Source: Chitinophaga pinensis (GTDB lineage Bacteria > Bacteroidota > Bacteroidia > UBA4408). Taken from it: DNA of 64,000 bases. The notes under the pieces were generated by a model. That model was not told where the DNA came from. It worked only from the letters and a program-made list of their open reading frames with translations, and did not search any database. A program made the translations under genes and the position numbers. Where the stretch lies: assembly GCA_945861665.1 (NCBI GenBank), contig CAMAVS010000011.1:1-64000 (forward strand), given 5' to 3'. Below, in pieces: positions 26,543 through 34,761 of this stretch (position 1 is its first letter; every line of letters begins with the position of its first letter).

Positions 26543-27118
26543 TCACTTTTTGTAAAAATTCATTTCGCTCAGGTATTCATATACGGATTCTGGCATAAAA
26601 TAGCGCACCTCCTTTTTGTTTTTTATTGCATCGCGAATAAACGAGGAAGTTATTTCAACTAGAGGGGCATTTATTAATTTAATATTTTTATGGTTTCGTA
26701 ATGCGCCACCATCATAGCCCGGGCGCGGATAAACATACAATTGATAATGTTCCAAAATATGTTCGTAATTTTTCCATTTGTGAAAGGATTGTAAATTATC
26801 TGAACCCATAATGAGTGAAAAAACATTTTTAGGAAATTTTTCTTGCAAGTGTGCTAATGTGTTAACAGTATAAGAAGGTTGTGTTAGTTTAAATTCAATG
26901 TTACTGGCTTTCATTTTATTATTGATCCCAATAGCTAATTTTACAAGTTCTAATCTGTGATTATTCGCCAATAACGATGATTTTTCTTTTAGTGGATTAT
27001 GTGGCGAAACAATGAACCAAAGACTCTCTAAATCTGTAAACGAAAGCATATAATTTGCCAACAACATATGCCCATTGTGTATAGGATTAAATGAGCCGAA
27101 AAAGAGTCCTGTTTTCAT
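26543..27118 (-). CDS. nadD: Nicotinate-nucleotide adenylyltransferase
   Basis: A 191-residue nucleotidyltransferase that makes deamido-NAD from nicotinate mononucleotide and ATP. The class signature GSFNPIHNGHMLLANYML is at residues 8-25 and the C-terminal ISSS-type motif appears as EITSSFIRDAIKN (about 154-166). It starts four bases after the stop of the leftward permease gene, so the two are probably co-transcribed. Length and motifs are complete. Confidence 0.94.
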   Translation of the reverse strand: MKTGLFFGSFNPIHNGHMLLANYMLSFTDLESLWFIVSPHNPLKEKSSLLANNHRLELVKLAIGINNKMKASNIEFKLTQPSYTVNTLAHLQEKFPKNVFSLIMGSDNLQSFHKWKNYEHILEHYQLYVYPRPGYDGGALRNHKNIKLINAPLVEITSSFIRDAIKNKKEVRYFMPESVYEYLSEMNFYKK

Positions 27119-27122
27119 TTCA

Positions 27123-28367
27123 TTAGGTCGTTAAGCGTATGGAGAATTCTTTTTTTATTAGTTTCGTTACTGAATACCAGGAGGATAAAAAACCCACTAT
27201 TGTAACGGCAAAAATTACGTTTATAAAATCGATTAACTTTAGTTTTATTGGATAGTAATCTACCACAAAAGATCCGCTTCCTTGCAATTTAATTATTCCG
27301 AATTTGTCTTGTAAATAACAAATTAAATAACCCAATAGTAGTCCTATTACAGCTCCAATAAATGAAATAAGCAAACCTTCCGTTAAAAAAAGTTTGCGAA
27401 TGCTCGATCTATTTGCACCCATACTGCGCAGTATTGAAATATCTTTTTGTTTTTCAATAATAAGCATTGTAAGCGAACCAATTACGTTAAAGGTTGCAAT
27501 CACCAATATAAAAGCCAGAATAAAAAACACAGCCCACTTTTCAGTACGCATTATTTTGTAAATTGTTTCGTGTTGCTCATATCTGTTTTGAATTTTGAAA
27601 TCAGAACCTAATAGATTAGCAATTTGTTCTTTGGTTTGCTCACCGTTAACCGAATTATTTAAACCAATTTCAATGGAACTTGCTTGTGTAGTATAATTCA
27701 ATAAGTCTCGAACAAAGGATAATGGCACAAGCACATACTTGGCATCAAAGTCCTGTTGTATTGCAAATACAGAGGATGGGGAAAGTGATTTAAAACGAAA
27801 AGCATCGTCCATATTAACTGTATTCAATGTGATACCTCGCTTAGGAATGTATACCATTAAAGGGCTAAAAAAATCATTAGTGTTGACTCCCAAATTATTC
27901 GCTATTCCTTGTCCAACAATAGCATACGGTATACTGTCTTTCACAAGTATAGCATCCCCTTCGGTTAGCATAGTATCAATACCACTGTTATTGATAAATT
28001 GTTGATCTGTTCCTTTTATTGTTGCAATGCACTGTTTATCGTTGTATTTAAGCAAAGCATTTTCTTCAATTATTTCAGAATAATAATGAAGTTCTGGCAT
28101 TTTTCTAATTTCATTAAAAACAGCCTTTGAAGCATCAAATGTTTTCCCCTTTACAGCCATTATTTTTAAATCAGAATCAAATGAATTAAGTAAAGAGCCT
28201 GCAAGGTGTTCAAAGCCGTTAAAAACAGAAAGTACTACAATAAGAGCCATTGTTCCAACGCAAACACCAATGGCAGAAATGATGGAAATGATGTTAATAG
28301 CATTGTGCGACTTTTTAGAAAAAAGATAACGATTGGCAATAAATAAAGTAAAATCGGGTTTAAACAC
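27123..28367 (-). CDS. FtsX/LolC-E family ABC transporter permease
   Basis: A 414-residue membrane protein with one N-terminal helix (about 21-45, NIISIISAIGVCVGTMALIVV), a large periplasmic MacB-like domain (about 50-265) and three C-terminal helices (about 283-303, 330-355, 380-400). The topology and FIANRYLFSKKSHNAINIIS opening match LolC/LolE lipoprotein-release permeases. It probably extracts lipoproteins from the inner membrane with a LolD ATPase encoded elsewhere. It lies in a leftward run with nadD downstream and the methyltransferase 32 bases upstream. Confidence 0.88.
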   Translation of the reverse strand: MFKPDFTLFIANRYLFSKKSHNAINIISIISAIGVCVGTMALIVVLSVFNGFEHLAGSLLNSFDSDLKIMAVKGKTFDASKAVFNEIRKMPELHYYSEIIEENALLKYNDKQCIATIKGTDQQFINNSGIDTMLTEGDAILVKDSIPYAIVGQGIANNLGVNTNDFFSPLMVYIPKRGITLNTVNMDDAFRFKSLSPSSVFAIQQDFDAKYVLVPLSFVRDLLNYTTQASSIEIGLNNSVNGEQTKEQIANLLGSDFKIQNRYEQHETIYKIMRTEKWAVFFILAFILVIATFNVIGSLTMLIIEKQKDISILRSMGANRSSIRKLFLTEGLLISFIGAVIGLLLGYLICYLQDKFGIIKLQGSGSFVVDYYPIKLKLIDFINVIFAVTIVGFLSSWYSVTKLIKKEFSIRLTT

Positions 28368-28399
28368 GTAAAAAAATTAGTGCCTTAAATATACAAAAA

Positions 28400-29203
28400 C
28401 TATTTAAATGCTTTTACTATTAATCCTGTTCCTGTTTTGTGAACAGAGTATGTATCTATATAATTCAGTACAAATGCAAAAGGGTAAACTGCTAAATAGT
28501 AAAATGGTAAAATCACAAAAAACAATTTGCTTGCGCCCAACATTAAAATCGGATATTTCATCGAAAGCTTCCATGATATTTTACCCGGTGTTCCATACGA
28601 ATACAATACCTCTATTTTTGAAAACCCAGTTGATTTCAATTTATCTTCAATTTCTTTTACATTATAACCATCTCGAACGTGCTCCTCAATAAATGATGTT
28701 TCACCATCACTGTGAACGTCTGATCCCCCTTGGTCAGAAGGAGTTGAAATAAGTAACATCCCACCTTTCTTAAGAGATGAATGAAAATTTTGAAATACTT
28801 GAATGTCTTCTAAAATATGTTCCATTACATCCACTGAAAGAATTAAATTGTAAGTGTCTGGCTTGTTGTATTTTACCAAATCGGCAACAGTGAATTCCAC
28901 ATTGGGTTTACCGATCCTTTTAAAAAATCGGGTACAATCATCCACTTGTTCTTGCTTTACATCAACCGCTAAAATAGAGGAGTTGGGTACTTTCTTTGAC
29001 ATATAAAAGGAGTATTGCCCAAAACCCATACCTGCGTCCAAAATGGTTGTCTTGCCAACATTGTTTTTCATCCAAGCCCTTAGTTCACGTTGAATGTGCC
29101 AAGTTCTTAGGAGTAATAAATCCAACAAGTTGTAAAATAATTTTCTTAAAAAAGCGCTATTGAAAACACCTCCCAGCGTACGTTTTATAGGGTCGTAATG
29201 CAT
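28400..29203 (-). CDS. Class I SAM-dependent methyltransferase
   Basis: A 267-residue methyltransferase. The SAM-binding motif I is ILDAGMGFGQYSFYM (about residue 53-67), the motif II acidic residue is in AVDVKQEQVDD, and LSVDVMEHILEDIQVF is the usual UbiE/Bud23-type post-motif. An amphipathic or membrane-associated C-terminal segment (about 220-255, FFVILPFYYLAVYPFAFVL) suggests membrane attachment, so a lipid or quinone-like substrate is possible but unproven. It starts one base before the rbfA stop, so it is coupled to it. Confidence 0.85.
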   Translation of the reverse strand: MHYDPIKRTLGGVFNSAFLRKLFYNLLDLLLLRTWHIQRELRAWMKNNVGKTTILDAGMGFGQYSFYMSKKVPNSSILAVDVKQEQVDDCTRFFKRIGKPNVEFTVADLVKYNKPDTYNLILSVDVMEHILEDIQVFQNFHSSLKKGGMLLISTPSDQGGSDVHSDGETSFIEEHVRDGYNVKEIEDKLKSTGFSKIEVLYSYGTPGKISWKLSMKYPILMLGASKLFFVILPFYYLAVYPFAFVLNYIDTYSVHKTGTGLIVKAFK

Positions 29204-29542
29204 TTATTTTTTTAGTAATTCATCAATTTTATGAGCGTAATCTATTGAGTCGTCAATATAATAAGCAAATTCAGGTATAATGCGAACTTGTTGTTTTATA
29301 TTGTCACCCACTTTTTTTCTTATTTCTTTTGAAACAGATTTTACTTTGTTGAATATTTCTTCTTTGTTGTCTTTTCCAAAAATATTCAAATATACTTTTG
29401 CGAACGATAAATCTGCACTAACACGAACAACTGTTACCGAAATAAATGCCTTCGAAAATAAAGCAGTGCTTTCTCGAAGGAAGATGTCTCCTAATTCTTT
29501 TTGTAACAAGCGAGCTACTTTTTTCTGACGAGTACTTTCCAT
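29204..29542 (-). CDS. rbfA: Ribosome-binding factor A
   Basis: A 112-residue KH-fold factor needed for maturation of the 30S 5-prime domain. I start it at MESTRQKKVARLLQKELGDI; the ORF track's start 96 bases upstream lacks family similarity and would precede the promoter box at 29549-29556. The C-terminal half shows VTVVRVSADLSFAKVYLNIF, the family core. It is first in a leftward run with the methyltransferase. Confidence 0.93.
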   Translation of the reverse strand: MESTRQKKVARLLQKELGDIFLRESTALFSKAFISVTVVRVSADLSFAKVYLNIFGKDNKEEIFNKVKSVSKEIRKKVGDNIKQQVRIIPEFAYYIDDSIDYAHKIDELLKK

Positions 29543-29548
29543 ACTGTG

Positions 29549-29556
29549 CAAAGGTA
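29549..29556 (-). promoter_or_regulatory. Minus-7 box directly before rbfA
   Basis: Read leftward, TACCTTTG matches TAnnTTTG only six bases before the rbfA ATG. A start site at the usual distance would fall on or next to the ATG, so the mRNA may be leaderless or nearly so. The box also excludes the longer ORF start. Confidence 0.5.
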
Positions 29557-29614
29557 TAAATAAATTTAGGGAAATTATACATTCTCCAATCGACCTTTTT
29601 AGGATAAATTTTCT

Positions 29615-29622
29615 TACATTTG
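29615..29622 (+). promoter_or_regulatory. Minus-7 box for the tandem secreted-protein genes
   Basis: TACATTTG matches TAnnTTTG and precedes the signal-peptide frame at 29642 by 20 bases, supporting transcription from here although no ATG follows. Confidence 0.5.
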
Positions 29623-29641
29623 TTCTAATAACATTCATAAA

Positions 29642-30535
29642 ATAAAAACACTATATTCCCTTTTTATAAGCTTAGTTGCGATTACAACTGTTAGTGGACA
29701 ATCTGTTCCAAACGGTAGTTTTGAATTTTGGGGTGCCGGAGAACCTATTAATTGGGTTACGGCAAACCTTGTTTCGGCTAATTCAACCACTAAAAGTCAG
29801 GTTGCTTGTTTTGACTCATTTGCAGTGAAAATGGAAACAAAAGCTTTAGCATTTAATCCTTTTCCGGGCATTATTCCTGATACTGTTCCGGGTATGGCAA
29901 TATTGTCGGCAAACCAAAATATTTCGCAACGATCAGGTATTCCTTATGTAGCTCGACCTGCCACATTTACATTTTACTATAAATATGAACCGGTAGATAA
30001 CGATACAGGTTTTGCTTATGTGAGATTATCAAAATGGAATCCTAATACTATGCACTCTGATAGTGTTGGTGAAGGAGGAGTTTTTTTAAATGCTGCACCT
30101 AACTACACAATGGGAGTATCGCCTATTTTTTATTATTCGGCAAACATACCCGATTCATTAACTATTATTTTAGCCTCTAGTAGAGGGGCAACTTTTGGCG
30201 GTTATCCAGCTGTACCGGGAAGTGTTTTATATGCTGATAATGTTTCATTAACAGGTGGCACCGTTGGAATAAGGGATGCATTTGCGGGTAATATGATGTA
30301 TGCATTTCCAAACCCAGCTATAGATAAAATATCTTTTGTAACGAATTCAATGGACTTGAACAATAAAACATTGGTAATCTTTGATATAATTGGAAATAAG
30401 GTAGAAGAGAGGCTTTTTAATTCTACTCACCTGGACTTAAATATAAGTAATTACTCACAAGGCATTTATTTTTATCAATTAGTAAATAATTCAAATACCA
30501 TTACGGCCAATGGAAAGTTTAATATCGTAAAATAA
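29642..30535 (+). CDS. Type IX secreted protein without a standard start codon
   Basis: The ORF track begins at an internal GTG (29825), but the open frame continues upstream through a complete signal peptide, KTLYSLFISLVAITTVSGQ, and a mature start QSVPNGSFEFWG. This parallels the next gene (FAQQQVINPSFDTWG). No in-frame ATG, GTG or TTG precedes the signal peptide: the expected Met codon is ATA at 29642, with ATT at 29633 as the only other near-start. The mature part is an unknown beta-rich domain. The C-terminus is a type IX sorting domain (FPNPAIDKISF to GIYFYQLVN). Either a rare start codon is used or the gene has lost its start. Six bases separate it from its tandem paralogue. Confidence 0.75.
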   Translation: MKTLYSLFISLVAITTVSGQSVPNGSFEFWGAGEPINWVTANLVSANSTTKSQVACFDSFAVKMETKALAFNPFPGIIPDTVPGMAILSANQNISQRSGIPYVARPATFTFYYKYEPVDNDTGFAYVRLSKWNPNTMHSDSVGEGGVFLNAAPNYTMGVSPIFYYSANIPDSLTIILASSRGATFGGYPAVPGSVLYADNVSLTGGTVGIRDAFAGNMMYAFPNPAIDKISFVTNSMDLNNKTLVIFDIIGNKVEERLFNSTHLDLNISNYSQGIYFYQLVNNSNTITANGKFNIVK

Positions 30536-30541
30536 TCAAAT

Positions 30542-31462
30542 ATGAAAAAATCACTTATCTTGTTTTCTCTAATTGTTGTTGTAGCAGCAAGTTCTTTTGC
30601 TCAACAACAAGTAATAAACCCCTCTTTTGATACGTGGGGTAATTACGGACCATTAGCACCACAAATTGAAGACCCAACAGGATGGGTAAGCTTTAATGTG
30701 TTAAATTCGTTTACGCAAACCGCAATTTCTGTTACAAAAGCAAGCCCTTCACATACAGGAGCATTTGCTGCAAAAATTACAACTGTTGTTGTTAGTCCAC
30801 CTCAAAACAATGTGCCGGACACAATTGGTATACTGGCAACAGGAGTTATTATTTTACAACCCTTGCCGCCTACCATAAAGTATGGTACACCTTTTACATC
30901 TCGCCCGGGCTCAATGAGTTTTTATGCAACCTATGCTCCTATGCCAGGAGACACTGGTTTTGCTTGGGTATTAATTACCAGAAAAAATCCGAATACACAA
31001 ATGAGAGATACTGTGGGGTCAGGTTTTTTACCCATAAATGCAACTGTCAATTTTACTCAATTTAATGTTCCTATAACATATGTGGGAGCTTGGGTAATGC
31101 CCGATAGCGCTCTCGTTTATTTTTCCTCTAGTAAATTGGTTCACCCTAAAGATAGCAGTGTGCTTGTTGTGGATGATGTTTCTTTTGGTGTGCCAAATAC
31201 CATAGAAGAAAGCAGTGTGTATGCTAAAATACCCGCGTTTCCAAATCCGGCAAACAATGTTGTAAATATCAATACGGATAAAAATGCTGCCAGCATAAAT
31301 ATTTATGATGTCACAGGAAGAATGGTTGGAACTTTTGTTGCTGAGAATAAAAAAACTTCACAGATTTCAACCTCTGCTTTCGATCAAGGCATATATATAT
31401 ATAGGGTATTAGATAAATCAAATATGCTGCTGTATACCGGAAAGTTTTCGGTTGGTAAATAA
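30542..31462 (+). CDS. Type IX secreted protein, tandem paralogue
   Basis: A 306-residue secreted protein. The signal peptide is LILFSLIVVVAASSFA, followed by QQQVINPSFDTWGNYG. The mature domain shares layout with the preceding gene: W-V-S-F near residue 48, a RPGSMSFYATYAPMPGDTG block that matches RPATFTFYYKYEPVDNDTG there, and a NPNTQMRDT block. A type IX sorting tail closes it (FPNPANNVVNI to GIYIYRVLDKS, GKFSVGK). The domain resembles carbohydrate-binding or PCMD-type beta sandwiches, but I cannot name it. It arose with its neighbour by tandem duplication and is probably displayed on or released from the cell surface. Confidence 0.85.
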   Translation: MKKSLILFSLIVVVAASSFAQQQVINPSFDTWGNYGPLAPQIEDPTGWVSFNVLNSFTQTAISVTKASPSHTGAFAAKITTVVVSPPQNNVPDTIGILATGVIILQPLPPTIKYGTPFTSRPGSMSFYATYAPMPGDTGFAWVLITRKNPNTQMRDTVGSGFLPINATVNFTQFNVPITYVGAWVMPDSALVYFSSSKLVHPKDSSVLVVDDVSFGVPNTIEESSVYAKIPAFPNPANNVVNINTDKNAASINIYDVTGRMVGTFVAENKKTSQISTSAFDQGIYIYRVLDKSNMLLYTGKFSVGK

Positions 31463-31500
31463 AACAAGGGGTTAAAAATATATCTAAAAAAGTTACTTGC

Positions 31501-34344
31501 TTAGTGTGCTTGTAACCAATTTTTACCTTCGCCCATTCCTACTTCAATTGGAACCTTCATTTGAATGGCATTTTTCATTTTGTCTTCAATGATAGGTTTA
31601 ATAATGTGCAACTCATCTTTGTGTGCATCAAATACCAATTCATCATGTACTTGTAATAACATTTTTGATTTAAAATTCTGTCTTGTAAATTCAGCGTGAA
31701 TATTTATCATTGCAATTTTTATCATATCAGCAGCCGATCCTTGTATGGGTGCATTAATGGCATTACGTTCTGCAAATCCTCTAACCACGGCATTGGCAGC
31801 ATTGATATCGCGCAAGTAGCGCCTTCGACCCATAATTGTTTCTACATAACCTTTCTCTCTCGCACGGTCAATGCTATCATTCATATACGTTTTAATTCCA
31901 GGATACTTTGCAAAGTAATTGTCGATAATTGTAGTAGCTTCTTTGCGCGGAATATTTAATCGTTCCGATAATCCAAATGCTGAAATACCATAAATAATAC
32001 CAAAATTTACCATCTTAGCATTTCTGCGCATATCCGATGTCACTTCTTCTAATCTCACATCATATACTTTAGCAGCTGTTGCAGCATGGATATCTAGTCC
32101 CGAATGAAATGCCTCTATCATCGCTTCATCGTCACTCAATGCGGCTATAATTCGCAACTCAATTTGTGAATAATCGGCAGATAACAGCATATAATCTTCA
32201 TTTCTTGCAACAAACGATTTCCTTACTTCGCGCCCTTTTGTACTGCGAATTGGAATATTTTGTAAATTGGGATTATCGGAACTAAGTCGACCTGTAACTG
32301 CCACAACTTGGTTATACGATGTATGTATACGGCCCGTATTTTTATTAACAAGCAAGGGTAATGTATCTACATAGGTGTTTTTTAATTTCTGCAATTCACG
32401 GTACTCAAGTATTTTATTTACTATGGGGTGCTTACCTTCTAATTTTATCAATACATCTTCACCCGTAGCATATTGTCCGGTCTTCGTTTTTTTGGGTTTC
32501 TCAACAATTTTTAAATATTCGAATAATACTTCACCTACTTGTTTGGGTGATGAAACATTAAATTGAGTTCCTGCAAACTTTTGGATTTGTTCATCAATTA
32601 TACTAATTTCTTTTTCCAATTCGGCCGAATATTCGGTTAGTGCTTGTATGTCCAAGGTTATTCCCTCTGCTTCCATTGCAGCCAAAACAGGGACTAGAGG
32701 CATTTCTATTTTTTCAAATAGCGCTACATTTTCAGATTCTGAAAGCATAGGAACAAACTTGTTGTGCAATTGCAAGGTAACGTCTGCATCTTCGGCAGCG
32801 TATTCTACCAATTTTTCAATGGCAACATCGCGCATACTGCCTTGAGTGTTATTTGTACGACTCTTTTTTCCGATAAGTGATTCAATTGAAACGGGAGAAT
32901 AACCCAAGTAAGTTTCTGCAAGCACATTCATATTGTGCCGCATATCTGGTTGTATTAAAAAATGTGCAATCATTGTGTCAAATAATGTTCCTTTTAATTG
33001 AACTCCGTAATGATTTAAAACACTTATGTCGTATTTTATATTTTGACCAATTTTTTCAATGGATGAATTTTCGAGTATGGGTTTAAATTCATTTATTAAT
33101 TGGGTTGCTTCATCCTGATTTTCAGGAATAGGTACGTAATAAGCTTCAAAAGGAGTAAAGGCAAATGACAGTCCAACCAACTCAGCTGTATGCGCGTTCA
33201 ATCCTGTTGTTTCGGTATCAAAACTGAATTTTTTCAGGGTCAATAAATCTCCAATTAGCCTATTCCTTTTTTCAATCGTATCTATCAAATGATAGTTGTG
33301 GGGAATGTCGTTAATTGTTTTGTAATGTATAATAATGGCTTCTTGTGCTTCTCCAGCATTTTTTTCAGCATCTGCAACCGAAAACATATCCATTTGTGCT
33401 GTTCCTGTTCTTTTTACTTTTGCAATCGGTTCTGCAGTATCTTTTTTACTAGTTGCAGCATTTTTTCCTAATATTTGTTCTGCTAATCTTCTAAATTCAA
33501 GTTCGTTGAATAGTTCAAAAAGTGCTTCTTTATTAATTTCTCCAATCAGTGTTTTCTCTTCTTCAAATTCAACAGGAACATCGCAAATAATTGTAGCAAG
33601 TTGTTTTGACAATATTGCCATATTCTTATTGTTCTCAACTTTCTCTTTCAGTTTCCCCTTTAACTTATCAGTATTAGCAAGTATATTTTCGATGTTATCA
33701 AAATCTTTTAGTAACTTAACTGCAGTTACTTCACCAACGCCCGGTATGCCGGGTATATTGTCTACTTTGTCTCCCATTAGTCCAAGCATATCAATAACTT
33801 GATCGATACGTTTTATGTCCCACCTTTTACACACCTCAGCAATGCCCATAATTTCTACTCCGTTACCCAAGCGAGCAGGTTTATATATAAAAATGTTCTC
33901 CGAAACCAGTTGCCCAAAGTCTTTATCGGGAGTCATCATATAGGTTGTATAACCCTGTTTTTCTGCTTTTTTTGCCAATGTTCCAATTACATCATCTGCT
34001 TCGTAACCATCAATACCAATTACTGGAATGTTAAAGCCTTCTATAATTTTAATGATATATGGAATCGATTTTCTTAAATCATCTGGCATTTCTTCACGGG
34101 TCGCTTTGTAGGCTGTAAAATCAATATGCCGTTGTGTTGGAGCTGCTGTATCGAATACTACAGCAATGTGGCTTGGTTTTTCTTTTTTGAGTACATCCAG
34201 TAAAGTATTGGTAAAACCTAACATTGCCGATGTGTTAAGTCCTTTTGAATTTATCCTATGGTTGTTGCTAAATGCAAAATAAGCCCTGTAAATTAATGCA
34301 AAGGCGTCAAGTAAAAAAAGCTTTTTATCATTGTTAGGTTCCAT
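31501..34344 (-). CDS. polA: DNA polymerase I
   Basis: A 947-residue three-domain enzyme. The 5-to-3 exonuclease (about 1-290) shows LLDAFALIYRAYFA, GYEADDVIGTLAKKA and GIPGVGEVTAVKLL. The 3-to-5 proofreading domain (about 355-540) keeps the DxE motif in FSFDTETTGLNAH, so proofreading is probably active. The polymerase domain has motif A LLSADYSQIELRI, motif B RRNAKMVNFGIIYGIS and motif C LLQVHDELVFD. It acts in Okazaki fragment maturation and repair. All active-site residues I can check are present. Confidence 0.97.
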   Translation of the reverse strand: MEPNNDKKLFLLDAFALIYRAYFAFSNNHRINSKGLNTSAMLGFTNTLLDVLKKEKPSHIAVVFDTAAPTQRHIDFTAYKATREEMPDDLRKSIPYIIKIIEGFNIPVIGIDGYEADDVIGTLAKKAEKQGYTTYMMTPDKDFGQLVSENIFIYKPARLGNGVEIMGIAEVCKRWDIKRIDQVIDMLGLMGDKVDNIPGIPGVGEVTAVKLLKDFDNIENILANTDKLKGKLKEKVENNKNMAILSKQLATIICDVPVEFEEEKTLIGEINKEALFELFNELEFRRLAEQILGKNAATSKKDTAEPIAKVKRTGTAQMDMFSVADAEKNAGEAQEAIIIHYKTINDIPHNYHLIDTIEKRNRLIGDLLTLKKFSFDTETTGLNAHTAELVGLSFAFTPFEAYYVPIPENQDEATQLINEFKPILENSSIEKIGQNIKYDISVLNHYGVQLKGTLFDTMIAHFLIQPDMRHNMNVLAETYLGYSPVSIESLIGKKSRTNNTQGSMRDVAIEKLVEYAAEDADVTLQLHNKFVPMLSESENVALFEKIEMPLVPVLAAMEAEGITLDIQALTEYSAELEKEISIIDEQIQKFAGTQFNVSSPKQVGEVLFEYLKIVEKPKKTKTGQYATGEDVLIKLEGKHPIVNKILEYRELQKLKNTYVDTLPLLVNKNTGRIHTSYNQVVAVTGRLSSDNPNLQNIPIRSTKGREVRKSFVARNEDYMLLSADYSQIELRIIAALSDDEAMIEAFHSGLDIHAATAAKVYDVRLEEVTSDMRRNAKMVNFGIIYGISAFGLSERLNIPRKEATTIIDNYFAKYPGIKTYMNDSIDRAREKGYVETIMGRRRYLRDINAANAVVRGFAERNAINAPIQGSAADMIKIAMINIHAEFTRQNFKSKMLLQVHDELVFDAHKDELHIIKPIIEDKMKNAIQMKVPIEVGMGEGKNWLQAH

Positions 34345-34380
34345 TTTGCGAATTTAGATAAAATAAAACAGTTTACCTTT

Positions 34381-34578
34381 CTATCTTTCTTTTATACGTC
34401 TATTTAAAAGAATTGAGGAATATGAACCGATCAATATTGCTTTTTTTCTTTGCCAACCCCTCTCTACTTTTTGTCTTTTTAATATGCCATTTGTCAGCTT
34501 TTTTTCAAATGTCTTCTTCACATCCATAGGAATGTCAATTGATGGAGATGTAATTATTTTAATTTTCAAATCCGCCAT
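34381..34578 (-). CDS. Small basic protein, doubtful
   Basis: A 65-residue Lys/Arg/Ile-rich frame (MADLKIKIITSPSIDIPMDV) between polA and the SiaC-like remnant. No signal peptide, membrane segment or recognised domain. It could be a small gene, a decayed fragment or chance; I cannot separate these. Confidence 0.3.
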   Translation of the reverse strand: MADLKIKIITSPSIDIPMDVKKTFEKKLTNGILKRQKVERGWQRKKAILIGSYSSILLNRRIKER

Positions 34579-34624
34579 TCTTTAGTTTATTTTTTTACCT
34601 TTAGGAGAATTTATCAGCTACCCC

Positions 34625-34759
34625 ATGAATCCATTGGTTATTGAAGCAACAGAAGACCAGCCAACTGTTGTGTTTGATGCAAAACAAAATACGTTTGAAT
34701 TGTTGGGGAGATTTTTTAGAGTTTTTTTTGATATTCCTTTTAGATTTATTGAATACTAA
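34625..34759 (+). pseudogene. Truncated SiaC/DUF1987-like gene
   Basis: A 44-residue frame too short for the ORF track: MNPLVIEATEDQPTVVFD, then FELLGR and a final FFDIPFRFIEY. The opening and the F-E-x-x-G-R element match the start of SiaC (DUF1987) proteins, which continue G-R-S-x-P-E and run to about 120 residues. Here the central Ser-Pro-Glu region, which carries the phosphorylated residue, is missing. A TACCTTTA box (34596-34603) lies 20 bases upstream. The M20 gene begins two bases after the stop. Confidence 0.5.
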
Positions 34760-34761
34760 AA

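Noticed and set aside
29543-29638. 32-residue N-terminal extension of RbfA in the ORF track
   Set aside because: It would start upstream of the promoter box and lacks similarity to the RbfA family.
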